Positions 19,572 through 31,654 of a DNA stretch of 64,000 nt are shown piece after piece. Each line of letters begins with the position of its first letter. Position 1 is the stretch's first letter. The notes under the pieces were generated by a model that had not been told where the DNA came from, searched no databases, and worked only from the letters and a program-made list of their open reading frames with translations. Source of the DNA: Lacticaseibacillus thailandensis DSM 22698 = JCM 13996 (GTDB taxonomy: Bacteria; Bacillota; Bacilli; Lactobacillales; Lactobacillaceae); NCBI RefSeq assembly GCF_001312865.1, contig NZ_BBER01000001.1, forward strand, positions 434,001-498,000, read 5' to 3'. Position numbers and translations under genes: made by a program.

Positions 19572-22500
19572 TTAAGGCTCACGTGAGCTGTTATTACTAT
19601 TTATATCATACGCCCCTTGTACAGCTAGTGCTACCACGGTGTTCGTTTCGAGCAGCACCAGCCGTAACCCTATCACCGGTGCGGGTTGGATTTGCCGCAA
19701 TGCTAGTGCGTACAGGTTCAGTTGGCCGCTGTACTTGGTCACGATGGCGTCCTGCTGGTGGCCGACGTGGTCCGTTTTGTAATCATAAAGGATGACCCCG
19801 TCCGGTGTGGTGACAAAGCCATCCATGATCCCGTGAACTAACAGGTTTTGTTCGTCGTTGCGCATGGCCGGGAACACGTCCCCCGCCGGCATGAGCATCG
19901 CAAATGGCACTTCGCGCTGCACGGTGTCCGGCGTTTGCAAGAGCGTTTGCCCCAGTGGGGTGGTGAAGAACGCCACAATGTGGTCGATGTTGACGTTCCG
20001 GCCGACCGTAGCGGTAATTAGTTGCCGGTCGACAAGGTCCTCAATGACGCCCGCAACATATGTGGGCGTAATGGCAACGTGTAAGTCGAGGCTCTGCATG
20101 ACCTGGTGGGTCGCGGTCCCAATCGCCGCGGCACTCGGCCGCGCTTCCACGCCCCCGGTGATAAACTGCGGGGTCGCGAACGGTTCAACGTAACGTCGGG
20201 CCGCTTGGCCATCATTGAGCACCTGATGGCCACTCGTTTGCGGATCCGCGTGGAGTTCAGTTAGTGATGGGTCATCAAAGAGTCGCTTAATTTCCGAGAC
20301 CGCCTGGAACCCGGTCGTCTGGGTTGCGGCCGCATATGGGTACTGAAAGCTAAACCATTGGTCAACATCAACGTCCAGTGGTGGTTGGGTTACCGCCAGT
20401 TGGGTTTGCGCCCCACCCGCCACTTTGGGATGGGTGACCCAATTAATGGTGAACATAGTTGGGTCATCGACCAGACCGACTAACGGGTCCGTTTGGTCGG
20501 GATAGTGAGGGTGCCGTACGAGGCTGGCCCCAATCAACGCCAGCAGTGACGCGGCCGTTAACCGGTTGTAAGCCGGTAGTACGAGGTCGTTGGTGTTAGC
20601 CAACTTACGCCAACTTTGCTCTAATCGTTCCCGGGTAGCACCGTAACCCACGACATACAGGTGTTGTTCCGCTCGGGTGAGCGCCACGTACAAGACCCGT
20701 AGCGCTTCCGCCTGTTCGCGCCCATCACGGTCCTGGCGCGCCAATTCGTACTGTGGCAGCGGAATTTGTACGCGGGTATCCTCCTGCAGCCATTGAATGC
20801 CAATTTGGCCACCAGACAGGATGGCTTTGCTATCACCACGATTACTGTTGCCGTGCAGGCTGCGACTACTATTCATCAAGAAGACCACGGGGAACTGTAG
20901 CCCCTTGCTCCCGTGAATGGTCATTAGGTGCACCGCGTTGGTATCCGGATCAATGGTAACCGGTGTGTCGAGGTCTTTATCCCGTTGCTGCATCAGTTCG
21001 ATGAAGTGAACAAAGGCAAACAGGCCCCGGAAACCACCCTCTTCGTAAGCGTGGGCCCGATCGTACAATGCACGCAGGTTGGCCTGCCGCTGTGGCCCCC
21101 CGGGCATCCCCCCAACAAAGTCGAGGTAGCCAGTTTCTTGGTAAATGGCCCAGATGAGGTCCACCAGCCGGTTACTGCGGGCCAGGTCACGGAACCCGGT
21201 CAATTGTTCCCGAAACTGCATCAACTTATGGTAGGCGCTCGTGGTGGTCGCGTCCGCGGTGGCGGCGTCGTACTGGGCAATAAAACGCGTCACCGCGTCG
21301 TAGTACGCACGTGCCGATCCGCCAGGCGGACGACTGCCAGTTCGTCCGCCGTCATCCCCACCATGGGCGACCGCAACACGGCCACCAGCGGGATCTCCTG
21401 GAGTGGGTTGTCGATTACTTTGAGCAGTGACAGCATCACTTGTAACTCGGTGGTCTTGAAGTAGTTTTGCGCATCATTGATCACGATGGGGATACCGGCC
21501 GCGGCAAACTCCTCCTGAATTTGAAGGTTTTGGCTACGGGTGGGCACCAGCAAAGTGATGTCCCGGTATTCCAGGTTCCGGTAGGCACCCTGCTTACGGT
21601 CGTAGAGCTGCTTTTCTGGATGGGCCATCAACGCCTGGATGCGGTTGATCACCATCCGGACCTGACCAATATCCTTGTCGAGATCAGCGTTGGCCGCTGC
21701 GTCCTCTGCATCATCCGGAACGTACAATAACAGTTCGGTGGCGGGGGCAAAGTCACTGGGAATGTCGGTCGCGCCTAGCTTCAGTTCCTCCCCACCCTGG
21801 TAATCAATGTCCCCCACCGTTCGGTCCATAACCTGCCGAAAGATGAGGTTGGTGAAGTCCAGGATGTTGCGCGAGGAACGGAAGTTTTCCGCCAACGTGA
21901 TCCGTTCGCCGTCCGTGACGTTGCGGGTATTGTCCGCCGACGCGGTGCTGGGTGTATAACGGGCGTACTTGTCCAAAAATAGCTGTGGTGCGGCTAAGCG
22001 GAACCCGTAAATACTTTGCTTCACGTCCCCCACCATGAAGCGGTTGCCTGGTGCCGGGGTGGACACGCCGCTGAGGATGGCTTCCTGCAGGGGGTTGGTG
22101 TCCTGGTACTCATCCACCAGACTTCGTCAAACGCGTCGCGGTAGATCTGGCCGACCGTCGTGCCGGTATCAGGGTCCGCTTGGTCCAGGATGGTGCGGGC
22201 GGCCTGTTCGATGTCGCCAAAGTCGAGGACGTGACGCCGTTGCTTTTCCGCCCAGTAAGCGTGCTTGAATTCCAGGCAGACATGGCTGAGTTCCGCCACC
22301 AGGTCGTGCCCGGCATCCAGGGCGGTAGCCAAGTCGTCGGTGTTGAGGCCAAACAACGGCACCAGCCGCTGCTCAAAAATCTCCTTGGCCTGGTCACGCA
22401 GAGCTTGGCATCATTTTTCGTTGCCTTGACTACTTCGTCCGTGACTTTGCCCCCCGGCCAGCGGCCCCAGTCGACGTCGTCGATGGCGTTTTGCACGGCT

Positions 22501-23314
22501 GCGTAGTTCTCACTTGGTAATGTCCGCGTGGCGATGGCGGTGAGGGCTTGAACCTGGGCGAGGTTATCCGCCACTTTGCTCAGGGTGGGTTCCGCCCCTA
22601 CCAGGTCTGCCGCTTGGCGTAACAGCTGCTCCACCTGCGTCATGATGGGGGTTGCTGCCTGCCGTAATTGGGTCATTAACGGCCCGTCTGCCCCCAAATT
22701 GTGCGCGTAATTATCAGCGAGACCCGCAATCCAACCGTCAGGTCCGTGGTAGTCTGCGCGTATTCATACACGCGCATGACCAGGTCGCCGAGTGGGTCGT
22801 CGGAGCGGTCGGTACCAAAGTTAGCGCTCAGGGCCCGAAATTGTGCGGCCGATGCGGAGCTAAAGAACACCTCACGCAGGTCGGACCAGACCCCCTCCTG
22901 AATCATGATGGCTTCGGTGGGGTCCGCCAGAATGCGGAAGCCTGGATCGAGGTCGATCGTATAGTAATATTGCTGCACGACTTGGAGGGCAAAGGCGTCG
23001 ATGGTACTGATTGGCGCACTGGCCACCAGTCCAATTTGTTGTGCCAGATGGTGACGGGTGCTGTCGTCCATCTCTTGGCGGTGCGCCGTGAGCTCGTGCT
23101 TGAGGGCTGTCGTGATCCGGTCCTTCATTTCGGCGGCCGCGGCGTTAGTGAAGGTCACGACCAGCAGCCGCGTAATGTCTTGTCCCTGTAACACGGATTG
23201 GAGGACCCGCTCCACCAGGACGGTGGTTTTACCCGAACCCGCGGAGGCTGACACGAGGACGTTATGCCCGTGGTGCGTAATGGCGGCTCGTTGACTTGCT
23301 GTAAAGTTTGCCAT
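19572..23314 (-). CDS. rexA: RexA (AddA-like) helicase-nuclease subunit, frameshifted as read
   Basis: About 1248 residues. UvrD-like superfamily 1 helicase with Walker A SASAGSGKTTVLVERVL, the DEYQDTNPLQEAI Walker B region, MTIHGSKGLQFPVVF and LYVALTRAEQHLYV. The C-terminal RecB-type nuclease has GTATHQVMQSLD and VILYDYKTDHV. With RexB it processes double-strand ends to a Chi-regulated 3' overhang for RecA. Four single-base losses split the frame, near 22742, 22408, 22125 and 21310. Each is repaired by lengthening a short C, A or G run or restoring one base, and no other stops occur. It starts 6 bases after rexB. Confidence 0.93.
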
Positions 23315-23319
23315 GTTGG

Positions 23320-26300
23320 TTACCCTTCCTGCTGTGCGGCCCGTTCCTGGGCTAGCTTAGCTAATACTTCGTCTAACGACATCGGCGTCAACTGCCGGTA
23401 CCGGTTGTCGCGTAACGTTGAATCAAACTGCATGATGGCGCTGTAGTCGCTGCTGGTGATGACGGTCGCCTGCTGGTCGGTCCGCGCCGGTGCCAGTTCG
23501 AGGTGCCCGGCGAGAATAGCTGCGGCCGCGGCGATAATGAGCTGTTCGTTGTGCCAAAGCAGGTCGGCCAACTGTTGTTCACTGACCGCCTTCACGCGGG
23601 CGCCCAACTTTCCGGCCTTGGTGAAATTCAACGGAAAAATGTCCGATGTTCCCGGCTGGTCTGGTGTCACCGCAGTATCAAGGTTGGTGATCCCCGTTCC
23701 GTTGACCAGCAAACCGTCCAGCTTGAAGGCCGCTGCTAAGTCAGGTTGGCGCTCCGGTGTGAATTTCAGCCGCGGGTTTTGCAGGTGCATGAAGACCCCC
23801 GCAGCGGGTGCCAAATGGGGCTCGTATCCGCGTAGCACCGCGTCAATGTACGTTAGCATTTGCATCCCCAACCCGTAGTAGGCGTCCTGGGCACTGAACG
23901 AATGCTTACTGGATTTGTAGTCAATGATCACGAACCCCGGTTGTGGTGCGGACATCATGGTGTCCAGCCGGTCAATCCGGCCGCGGACCAACACGGACTG
24001 GTGGTCCGGTAACGGCAGCTGGATGGCCGGTAGGTCGTGGGGTTTACCAGGAAAGCCAAAGGTCAACTCGGTATCGTGAACTTTGAATCCGGACCGTTGT
24101 TGTTCGTGGCGGACCGCGCGTGCAGATTGGGTCAACAACCGCGTCAACAGGTCGCGGATAAACAACATGCGCTGACTACTGGTCAATACTTCAAAGCCGG
24201 GCTGACCACTATGGTCGGCGACCAGTTGCCGCACCATGGTGTCCAGTTGTTCATCGGTCAGATTATCGATGCCGCCAACATCAGCAGCCTGGCGGTTGAG
24301 CTCATCCAGGACGGCGTGGAACAACGTCCCAGTGTCAGCCGGTGTTAATTCAAACTCCGGCCGGGGTGCGAGACCCAGGCCGTACTTGAGGAAGTATTCG
24401 TACGGGTTCCGGTAGAACGATTCCAATCGGGAGATGGACACTTCGAGATGATTGCCATACAACGCGTGCGCGAGTTGCGGCGACAGGTGCCCCACCGCGT
24501 TGGTGTAATCCAGACTACCTAGTAACTTTGCTGACAGCGCCGCCAAGCCGTGTTGCCCAATGGCATCAATCGTTTGTTGCCAGGCCGCTCCCAGGTGGTT
24601 GTGGGTGTCGCGTAGTTGCCGCGCAACTTGCACCGCATCGGTCAGGGTGCTGCGCGGCGTACCCACCACGGCACTCAACGGCGTCGTGGGTTGGTGGCTT
24701 GCCAAATGGTCCACTGGAGGTGTCCTGCCGCTTGTAGTCCCACTGCGTACGGTGAGGGGTCATTATCGCTATCACTGTGGACCGGATAACTGATGGTCAG
24801 CTCCCGACTACCCTCAACAAACGCAAGGTAATTCAGGAACGGTTCGGTCAGTGCGGTGTCAGCACCCGCGTCGGGTAAAAAGGTCCCCGCCGGCAGGTAC
24901 GGTGCTAATACGTGCCGGTCGTCGCTGGATAAAAGGTTGTTATCCGTCACGGCGTCGGGCATTGCGGTACTCGTGGCCCCAATAACGTAGACATACTTTG
25001 CGTGCTGGCGCCGCGTCAACCCGGTTTCCGACACGATCACTTGGTCCAAGGTGGAGGGAATCTGCGTGTAGGTGGCGTTGGCGAACCCGGCGTCGATCAT
25101 CTCGTTAAACTGTTCGACGGTGGTGGGTTCGTCACCCCACGTGCCCACAAAGTCGTCTAGAATATCACACAGTACTTGCCAAGCCTGTTCCCCCGCCTGC
25201 GCTTGCACGAGGTTACCCGCATCATTTTGGGCGTCACGCCAAAGCGTCAACTGGTCGATCACCCCGCTGGTCGTCAGTAATTGGTATAAGGCCGTGGCCA
25301 TCTCGCGCCCAGTTTGGGCTTGGTGCAGTGCGTGAAAGAACGGTGGAATGTTGGTGGCCACCAGGTCCTTAATGGTGTTGATGCGGGCCGTGTTGGCCGC
25401 GTCGGCTTCACTCACCTGGCCGTCGTCGTTGTCGGGGTTGGCATGCACGCGGAAATACTGCCAAGGAGTGGCTTGCACCCACTGTGAACCGTACATTCCC
25501 GTCCGCAAAATGTGGTTTTCAGTTACGTCCACGTCATACCGATAGGTCGCGATGGGCATGCCCGCTGGCACTAGCAACTCCGTCCGTAGTAGTTGCAACG
25601 TATTTTGGTAGTCATAATTATGCGCGAGCATACCAAACAGGCTGTCGATAAACACCAACAGCGGGTGGTTGGTCATCGCGCGTTCATGGTCGATAAAAAC
25701 GGGCAGCGCAAATTCATGCGCGACCGCTTCGAGGATGGTTTCATAGGGCTTGAGGTGACGGGCGACAATCAGAAAGTCACCGTAACGGGCCCCGGTTTGC
25801 TGAACGCGTTGCCGGATGGACCGCGCCACTGCGCGTAATTCGCTGTACGGGTCGCTCGCCTTGGCGAGGCGCACCCCGGTAAAGTCGTCCCCAACCGGCA
25901 CGTCTTTGAGTGCCGTGGCATTGATCCAGTAGCGTTCGGTGGCATGAATCCCACTGGCGACCAGGCGGGCCGGCGCACTCGTGTCCGTTTGTACGGGCAC
26001 CCCGTGGGTGCGTGCTGCCTGGTACAAGCGGTAGTACAGTCGCTTGCCCGGGAAAAACAGGTCGGGTGCGGTCGGCGCAGTGGTGGCGGCATGATCCGTC
26101 GTGATGGCAACATGCACCGCAGCGGCCCGCTGCATCAACTCCACCACGATGGCTTCTTCACGGGCCGCGAGAACGTTAAAGTGGCTAATGAAAACGTACG
26201 TGTTGGTCAAATCACGTTGGTGCAAGTGCTCTGCCAGCGCCTGGAGCAGGTCCGCGTTGCTAGTGGTGTTGACGGTGTCGCCTTCGTAGTACCGCAAGAT

Positions 26301-26807
26301 GGTGGCAAGATCCCGTAACTTGGGCAGGTGCCGGTCGTTAGCAGGCATCGTGGCGAGGGCGGCGTCCAGATCAGCGGCGGTGACCCCACCCATTTGGAGT
26401 TCGTTGAGCTGTTGTACTAGGCGCGCGGTAAACCCCTGGTGGTTCCGTTCACCGGCAAAGATGCGCAGCTCGTCCTCGTGGTTGCGCATGATTTTGGCCA
26501 CGCGCATTCCGGCCGCGGCTGGGGTCAGCCGTGGCTGCTGGTAAATGGCGTCAGTGTTGAGGTAGTACCACGCTAACCGCGAAAAACTCATGACCTGCAG
26601 CCGGCTTTGGGCAAAGACGCGGTCGGTCGGTCGCAACTGCTGGTGCAATGTTGCTAGGACCTGGACTTCGGATTCAAACTTAATGTGGTTGGGCACTAGA
26701 TACAAAACGTCCGCATCCGGATGGGTCCGTAACGTTTGGGCGACCTGGTCGATTAGCGCCCGGTCGTGATCGGCTGTAGCCGGGCCAATAATAAAGTGTA
26801 GTGGCAT
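23320..26807 (-). CDS. rexB: RexB (AddB-like) nuclease subunit, frameshifted as read
   Basis: About 1162 residues. The N-terminus MPLHFIIGPATADHD occupies the Walker A position but lacks the GKT/S of AddB, as is usual for RexB. The C-terminal nuclease shows ISRLESFYRNPYEYFLKYGL, TGTLFHAVLDEL and GFVIIDYKSSKHSFS. It is the partner of RexA. One base is missing near 24720 (before VDHLASHQP). GGAGG precedes the ATG at 26807. The rexB-rexA order is the common lactobacillus arrangement. Confidence 0.92.
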
Positions 26808-26994
26808 GGTGATACCTCCATGGGTTTAATACGTTCAACGGGGTGTGGGCATAATTATGTACTGGTACGCAATGGTGACGGTGATTTGCAACAACTTGGG
26901 AGTGAACATGCAAGCCTGTCAGGCCTGTCAGGAGAGCGTTGCGGCTTCGACTTCTAGTCTATCACCCCTGCCCCGCCTGTCGCGATACCTTTCT

Positions 26995-27002
26995 GCTATA
27001 AT
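26995..27002 (+). promoter_or_regulatory. extended -10 promoter of the mevalonate operon
   Basis: TG-C-TATAAT (26994-27002) lies 34 bases before the mvk start and has no recognisable -35, the same style as the recU promoter. Confidence 0.6.
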
Positions 27003-27036
27003 GAGAACAGATTATTAATGGATGGAGTGAGTTGTT

Positions 27037-27996
27037 GTGCACACGGGTTCTGGTACTAGCCACGCAAAAATTATCATGATTGGGGAGCACGCCGTCGTCT
27101 TTGGTGAACCGGCCATTGCCCTACCGATCCCGACGATTCGGCTCCGCGCCACTGTGACCCCGGCGGCGCATGGGCAAATGGTGACCTCCGCTTTCTACAA
27201 TGGTAGTTTAGCGGCGGCTGCTGACACTAACTTTGTCGGGATTGCCACCCTGATGCGGCAACTTCTACACAATTTTGATGCCATCGATCAGCCGTTTGTG
27301 CTGGATATTGTTAGTGACCTACCACCGGAGCGCGGAATGGGCTCTAGTGCGGCCACGGCGATTGCCGTTGTTCGGGCCTTCTACGATGCGTTTGGGGCCG
27401 CCATTGACCGTGCCACCGTGTTGCGGTGGGCGGACGTGAGCGAGCACATCATTCACGGTAACCCCAGCGGCATCGACGCGGCCACGGCCAGCGCGGACCA
27501 TCCGCAGTGGATCATTAAGGGCCAAGCACCCCGCCCCATCGCATCGTTACACCAAGGAGCCCTGGTCATTGCAGACTCCGGCATTCAGGGGCAGACGCGG
27601 GCAGCTGTCACCGCTGTCACGCGCTTGCGCGAACAGGATCCAGACATGGCTAATACGGCCATTCATGCATTGGGACAATTGACCCGGCAGGCGGCTTTGA
27701 CGATCACCAACCAGGACGTCCCCACCTTGGGCAAGATCATGGCCGCCGCACAAGTGCATTTGCGGCGGCTAGGTGTCAGCACCCCCGTGTTGGACCGGCT
27801 GATCACCGTGGCCGATGCGGCTGGTAGCTACGGCACCAAGCTGACTGGCGGTGGTATGGGTGGATGTATTATCGCCCTGACGCCCGACATGGCGACCGGT
27901 CAGCACGTCGCCCAGCAGTTAGAGGCGGCTGGCGCCCCACAAACCTGGATTCATGACTTTGGTGCTAACGACGATCAGGGGGCAAAACATGCTTAA
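27037..27996 (+). CDS. mvk: mevalonate kinase
   Basis: 319 residues, uninterrupted. GHMP kinase: KIIMIGEHAVVFGEPAI at the N-terminus, ATP-binding PPERGMGSSAATAIAVV, and the C-terminal TKLTGGGMGGCIIAL. It phosphorylates mevalonate, the first of the ATP-dependent steps toward isopentenyl diphosphate. GTG start at 27037 with GGAG upstream. The stop overlaps the mvaD start by 8 bases. Confidence 0.95.
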   Translation: MHTGSGTSHAKIIMIGEHAVVFGEPAIALPIPTIRLRATVTPAAHGQMVTSAFYNGSLAAAADTNFVGIATLMRQLLHNFDAIDQPFVLDIVSDLPPERGMGSSAATAIAVVRAFYDAFGAAIDRATVLRWADVSEHIIHGNPSGIDAATASADHPQWIIKGQAPRPIASLHQGALVIADSGIQGQTRAAVTAVTRLREQDPDMANTAIHALGQLTRQAALTITNQDVPTLGKIMAAAQVHLRRLGVSTPVLDRLITVADAAGSYGTKLTGGGMGGCIIALTPDMATGQHVAQQLEAAGAPQTWIHDFGANDDQGAKHA

Positions 27997-28971
27997 AGTA
28001 ACAGCACGCGCCCACACGAACATTGCGTTGATCAAATATTGGGGCAAAGCTGATCAGCAACTGATTCTCCCCGCTAACAGCAGCGTTTCCCTGACCCTCG
28101 ACCGTTTTTATGCGGACACGACGGTCGGGTTTACTGACCAGCCCGGGCCCGATCGGTTTGTTTTGGACGGTCGACTCCAAGATGCGGCAGCAACGCACCG
28201 GGTGCACGCTTTTCTTGACCTGGTCCGCCAGCAGGCCCATATCCACGGTGCGGCACGGGTAAGTTCAACCAATCACGTGCCGAACGCCGCAGGATTGGCC
28301 AGCTCTTCGTCCGCCTTTGCGGCACTGGCCCTAGCAGCTAGTCGCGCGGCCGGCCTCAGCCTGGACCCCACCGCGTTATCGCGGTTGGCCCGGCGCGGTT
28401 CCGGCTCGGCGACCCGCTCAATTTTTGGCGGTACCGTCATTTGGCATCGCGGGACGGACGACGCGTCTAGTTTTGCGGAACCCGTAACTACGGCGCCCAA
28501 CCTGGACTTACGCATGGTGGCCATCCTGATCGACGCCCAGCAAAAGGACGTGTCGTCGCGTAACGGCATGGCCCGCACCGTAGCGACTTCGCCCTACTTC
28601 CCGGTCTTTACCGCCACGGCGGAGCGGGATAGCCAGGCCATGGTTGCCGCTCTAGCTGCTGGGGACCTGGAGCAAATCGGTGAACTGACGGAACGTAGCG
28701 CGTTGATGATGCACGGGGCAACACTTGCCGCCCAGCCACCATTTACGTATTTTGCCCCGGCACTTTGGCTGCCTGGGCCGTCGTGCGGGCAGTCCGTGCC
28801 GGTGGGTTGCCGGCATACGTCACGATGGACGCCGGCCCGAATGTGAAGGTATTGACCGACGCTACCCACGTGGATGCGGTCGTTGCCGGGTTACGCGCAC
28901 AGCTGGATAATGAACTGGTCGTGTGCGCCCCCGGCCCCGCCGCGCGGATACTGACCACAACTGAAGAATGA
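27989..28971 (+). CDS. mvaD: diphosphomevalonate decarboxylase, frameshifted as read
   Basis: About 327 residues. The N-terminus HTNIALIKYWGKADQQLILP and the P-loop region NAAGLASSSSAFAALALAA are diagnostic; the C-terminus has VTMDAGPNVKVLT. It decarboxylates mevalonate diphosphate to isopentenyl diphosphate. One base is missing near 28758 (a GGG read as GG before TLAAWAVV). The ATG at 27989 is chosen for its position after AGGGGG and because it begins exactly with the conserved N-terminus. Confidence 0.92.
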
Positions 28972-28977
28972 GGTGCA

Positions 28978-30032
28978 ATGATGCAATCAGTCCAATCTCA
29001 CCGCAAAGACGAACACGTCTTTTTAGCCGAAAAATTTTTTCAGGCGCAGGCTCGTGCCGGGTTTCAGGACGTACGCTTCGTGCGGCCAGCGTTACCCGAG
29101 TTAGCGGTCGCCGACGTTGATTTGGTACAGACCATTGCCGGTCACACGTGGCAGTGGCCCGTGGTGATCAACGCGATGACCGGTGGTTCACCCACCACGG
29201 GTAAACTAAACGCGCAACTGGGCAAACTAGCCGTCCGCACAGGTTTAGCCGTCGCCAGCGGTAGCGAATCGATTTTAGCGGTCGAGCCTGAACAAGCCGC
29301 CACTTTCACCCCCCTGCGCGACGAAAATAGTCGTGGTGTGGTTATTGCTAACGTGGGTGCGGACAAGCCCGTGGCGGTGGCCCAAACGTCGGTCAGCACG
29401 CTGGGAGCCGACATGTTAGAAGTCCACCTGAACGCCGTCCAGGAACTAGTCATGCCGGAAGGTGGCCGGGATTTCCACTGGGCCGATAATATTGCGCACA
29501 TGCGCGCGGCCGTCGACGTGCCGCTGATCGTGAAGGAAGTTGGTGCGGGGATGCGTAGCATGATTTTGCGCTGCTGGCCCGGCTGGGCGTCCAGTACGTC
29601 GATGTCGGCGGCCGTGGCGGCACCGACTTTGCCCAAATTGAAAATGTCCGTAGTCACCAACAGCAGGCCGGTGACTTCACCGACTTATTCGACTTTGGGC
29701 AAACCACGGTTGAATCCCTTCTGGAGGCTCAAAGTGATGACGCACAGAGCTTGCACTTATGGGCAACGGGTGGCGTGCGGTCCGCCTTGGACGTGGTCGT
29801 GGCCTTACGGTTAGGTGCTCAAGTGGTGGGCATTGCGGGATTGATTCTCCATTGGCTGACCCGGGGGGACCTGGATGAGACGACCACCCGCCTGCAACAC
29901 CTCCTCAATGAAGTACGCGGCATCATGGCATTACTCGGTGCGCACAACGTGGACGAGCTACGCACGGTGCCTATTGTGATCAGCCCGACCCTGCGCAATT
30001 ACCTGGAGCAGCGGGGGCTGCCAATGCCATAA
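28978..30032 (+). CDS. fni: isopentenyl-diphosphate delta-isomerase type II (FMN), frameshifted as read
   Basis: About 351 residues. RKDEHVFLAEKFF at the N-terminus, INAMTGGSPTTG, ASGSESILAV, VHLNAVQELVMPEG, VKEVGAGM, then YVDVGGRGGTDFAQIEN and WATGGVRSALDVVVAL, the flavin-binding sites of type II isomerases. It interconverts IPP and DMAPP. One base is missing near 29560 (AA read as A before DFALLARLGV). It begins 6 bases after mvaD; the phosphomevalonate kinase gene normally found between the two is absent. Confidence 0.93.
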
Positions 30033-30151
30033 GGTCATGGTTGAACAAAGAAAGTTAGCGGTGGACTCAATTTAGTACCGTACCCTGTACACGTCCAACC
30101 ACCAAGCCTAGTGTCTGGAAAATGTCAATCAATTCATCCAATGAGACAACC

Positions 30152-30193
30152 AAAACGGCCACACTACGAGTTTTCGCTAGTGTGGCCGTTTTT
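30152..30193. terminator. bidirectional intrinsic terminator between fni and rsmF
   Basis: A perfect 15-base stem (AAAACGGCCACACTA with TAGTGTGGCCGTTTT) flanked by A and T runs, so it can stop transcripts of both convergent genes. Confidence 0.85.
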
Positions 30194-30224
30194 GCATTAC
30201 AATTTGCCTCAGTTTGCCCACCGC

Positions 30225-30283
30225 TTGACAACCAAAAGCGCCCTGAATCCAACTTGTAGATTCAGAGGTATTTTGGTGGTCAA
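30225..30283. repeat. nested palindrome with a repeated GACAACCAAAA motif
   Basis: TTGACAACCAAAA at 30225-30237 faces TTTTGGTGGTCAA at 30271-30283 (one mismatch); inside them CTGAATC (30243) pairs with GATTCAG (30258). GACAACCAAAA also occurs directly repeated at 30145-30155. It could be a second terminator of rsmF or a small repeat element. Confidence 0.5.
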
Positions 30284-30310
30284 TCATGCCGCTATCAGGT
30301 TGCTGGCGGG

Positions 30311-31654
30311 CTAAACCCGTAACCCCTTGGGCAACAGGTTCTTGACGGTGCCGTTCACGAGGTGGCCGAGTGCAAACCCTTTACCCCGGTTAGTGACCAG
30401 GACAAAGTGGCGGCCGGATGGCTCTGCACGTCGCACGGTTTCGCCGTGGCGGTACCGCGGGTATTCATCATCAGTTAACGCTACTACCGTCTTGAAGGTA
30501 GCCGGTGGTAACGCGGTCGCTAGGCTGTGACTTGGTACGAACCGGCGCTTTTTAAACTCACCCAGTTGTAGGCCAGGGTGGATGACGCGCACACCCTTGA
30601 GGTTCGGCAGGTCAGCGGGTAAAGCGTACAGGTAATTGCCAAATACCGCCAGCGTGCCAGTAATGGCGCCGTCCGTCAGCGTAGCATCGGCAAACTCCTG
30701 CCACAACGTTTGTTGGTCGCGTGTCGGCAACTGGAGCCGGTTGCGGCCCGCAACATGCGCGGGTAACGTGCCCGGCCGTTGCAGACGAGCCACAAAGTGG
30801 CCTTCCCCACGGTGGCTTTGTGGCCATAGTCGCCCAGCGCCAGCAATTGCCGGGTTGCCATCGGCCCACTCTGGGTGCGCGGGTTGTAGCGGTCCCTGGT
30901 GATCCAACGGTACGACCTGCAAGTCTGTCTGTTGGAGTAACCAGGCAATGATCTGTTCGTCCTCCTCGGGCGCAAAGGTGCAGGTGGAGTACACCAGCGT
31001 TCCGCCTGGCGCCAACATTTTAACGGTTGCCGCTAAAATCTCCCGTTGCCGGGTGGCACACTCCGCATTGTACGTCGGCGTCCAGTACTGGACCGCATCA
31101 TGATCCTTGCGAAACATACCCTCTCCGGAACACGGTGCGTCGACCAAAATCATGTCGAAGGTTTCCGGCCAGGCTTGGGCGAGCGTATCCGGATCGTTGT
31201 TCGTCACGATGGCGTTGGTCACGCCGAATCGCTCCAAGTTACTGCTCAATACGCGCGCTCGTCCGGCGTTGATCTCGTTGCTAACGAGCAGCCCCTGCCC
31301 GGCCATAGTGCTGGCTAGGTGGGTGGACTTACCGCCGGGTGCCGCGCACAAGTCTAATACGCGCAGGCCGGGCTGCGCGTTGGCCACCGCCCCGACGATT
31401 TGCGCACTGGGTTCTTGGCTGTACACGTACCCGCTCACGTGGTCGATCGCGTTGCCAGCAACTTTGCCGTAGTACCCCCACTGGGAATAACTGATTGGTG
31501 CTTGCAGATCCAGTGCCACGTTGGTGGGATCTGGTCGTAACGGGTTGAGGCGAAACCCCGTGGTGGCAGGCTCGTCAAAGGTAGCGAGAAACGCATCGGC
31601 CTCCGAACCAAGAAGTGCGCGGTATTTAGTTGCAAAGCCATCAGGTAATTGCAC
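30311..31654 (-). CDS. rsmF: RsmF/RsmB-family 16S rRNA cytosine-C5 methyltransferase
   Basis: 447 residues, uninterrupted. SAM-binding VLDLCAAPGGKSTHLA, catalytic-cysteine motifs DAPCSGEGMFRKD and YSTCTFAPEEDE of NOL1/NOP2/Sun enzymes, and a C-terminal PUA-like domain. It probably makes m5C in 16S rRNA. GTG start at 31654 with AAAGGAG inside the end of the upstream gene, which it overlaps by 14 bases. Confidence 0.9.
   Translation of the reverse strand: MQLPDGFATKYRALLGSEADAFLATFDEPATTGFRLNPLRPDPTNVALDLQAPISYSQWGYYGKVAGNAIDHVSGYVYSQEPSAQIVGAVANAQPGLRVLDLCAAPGGKSTHLASTMAGQGLLVSNEINAGRARVLSSNLERFGVTNAIVTNNDPDTLAQAWPETFDMILVDAPCSGEGMFRKDHDAVQYWTPTYNAECATRQREILAATVKMLAPGGTLVYSTCTFAPEEDEQIIAWLLQQTDLQVVPLDHQGPLQPAHPEWADGNPAIAGAGRLWPQSHRGEGHFVARLQRPGTLPAHVAGRNRLQLPTRDQQTLWQEFADATLTDGAITGTLAVFGNYLYALPADLPNLKGVRVIHPGLQLGEFKKRRFVPSHSLATALPPATFKTVVALTDDEYPRYRHGETVRRAEPSGRHFVLVTNRGKGFALGHLVNGTVKNLLPKGLRV

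Noticed and set aside
30067-30252. Minus-strand 61-codon open frame between fni and rsmF
   Set aside because: It runs through the bidirectional terminator and the nested palindrome, has no ribosome binding site and resembles no family I know.
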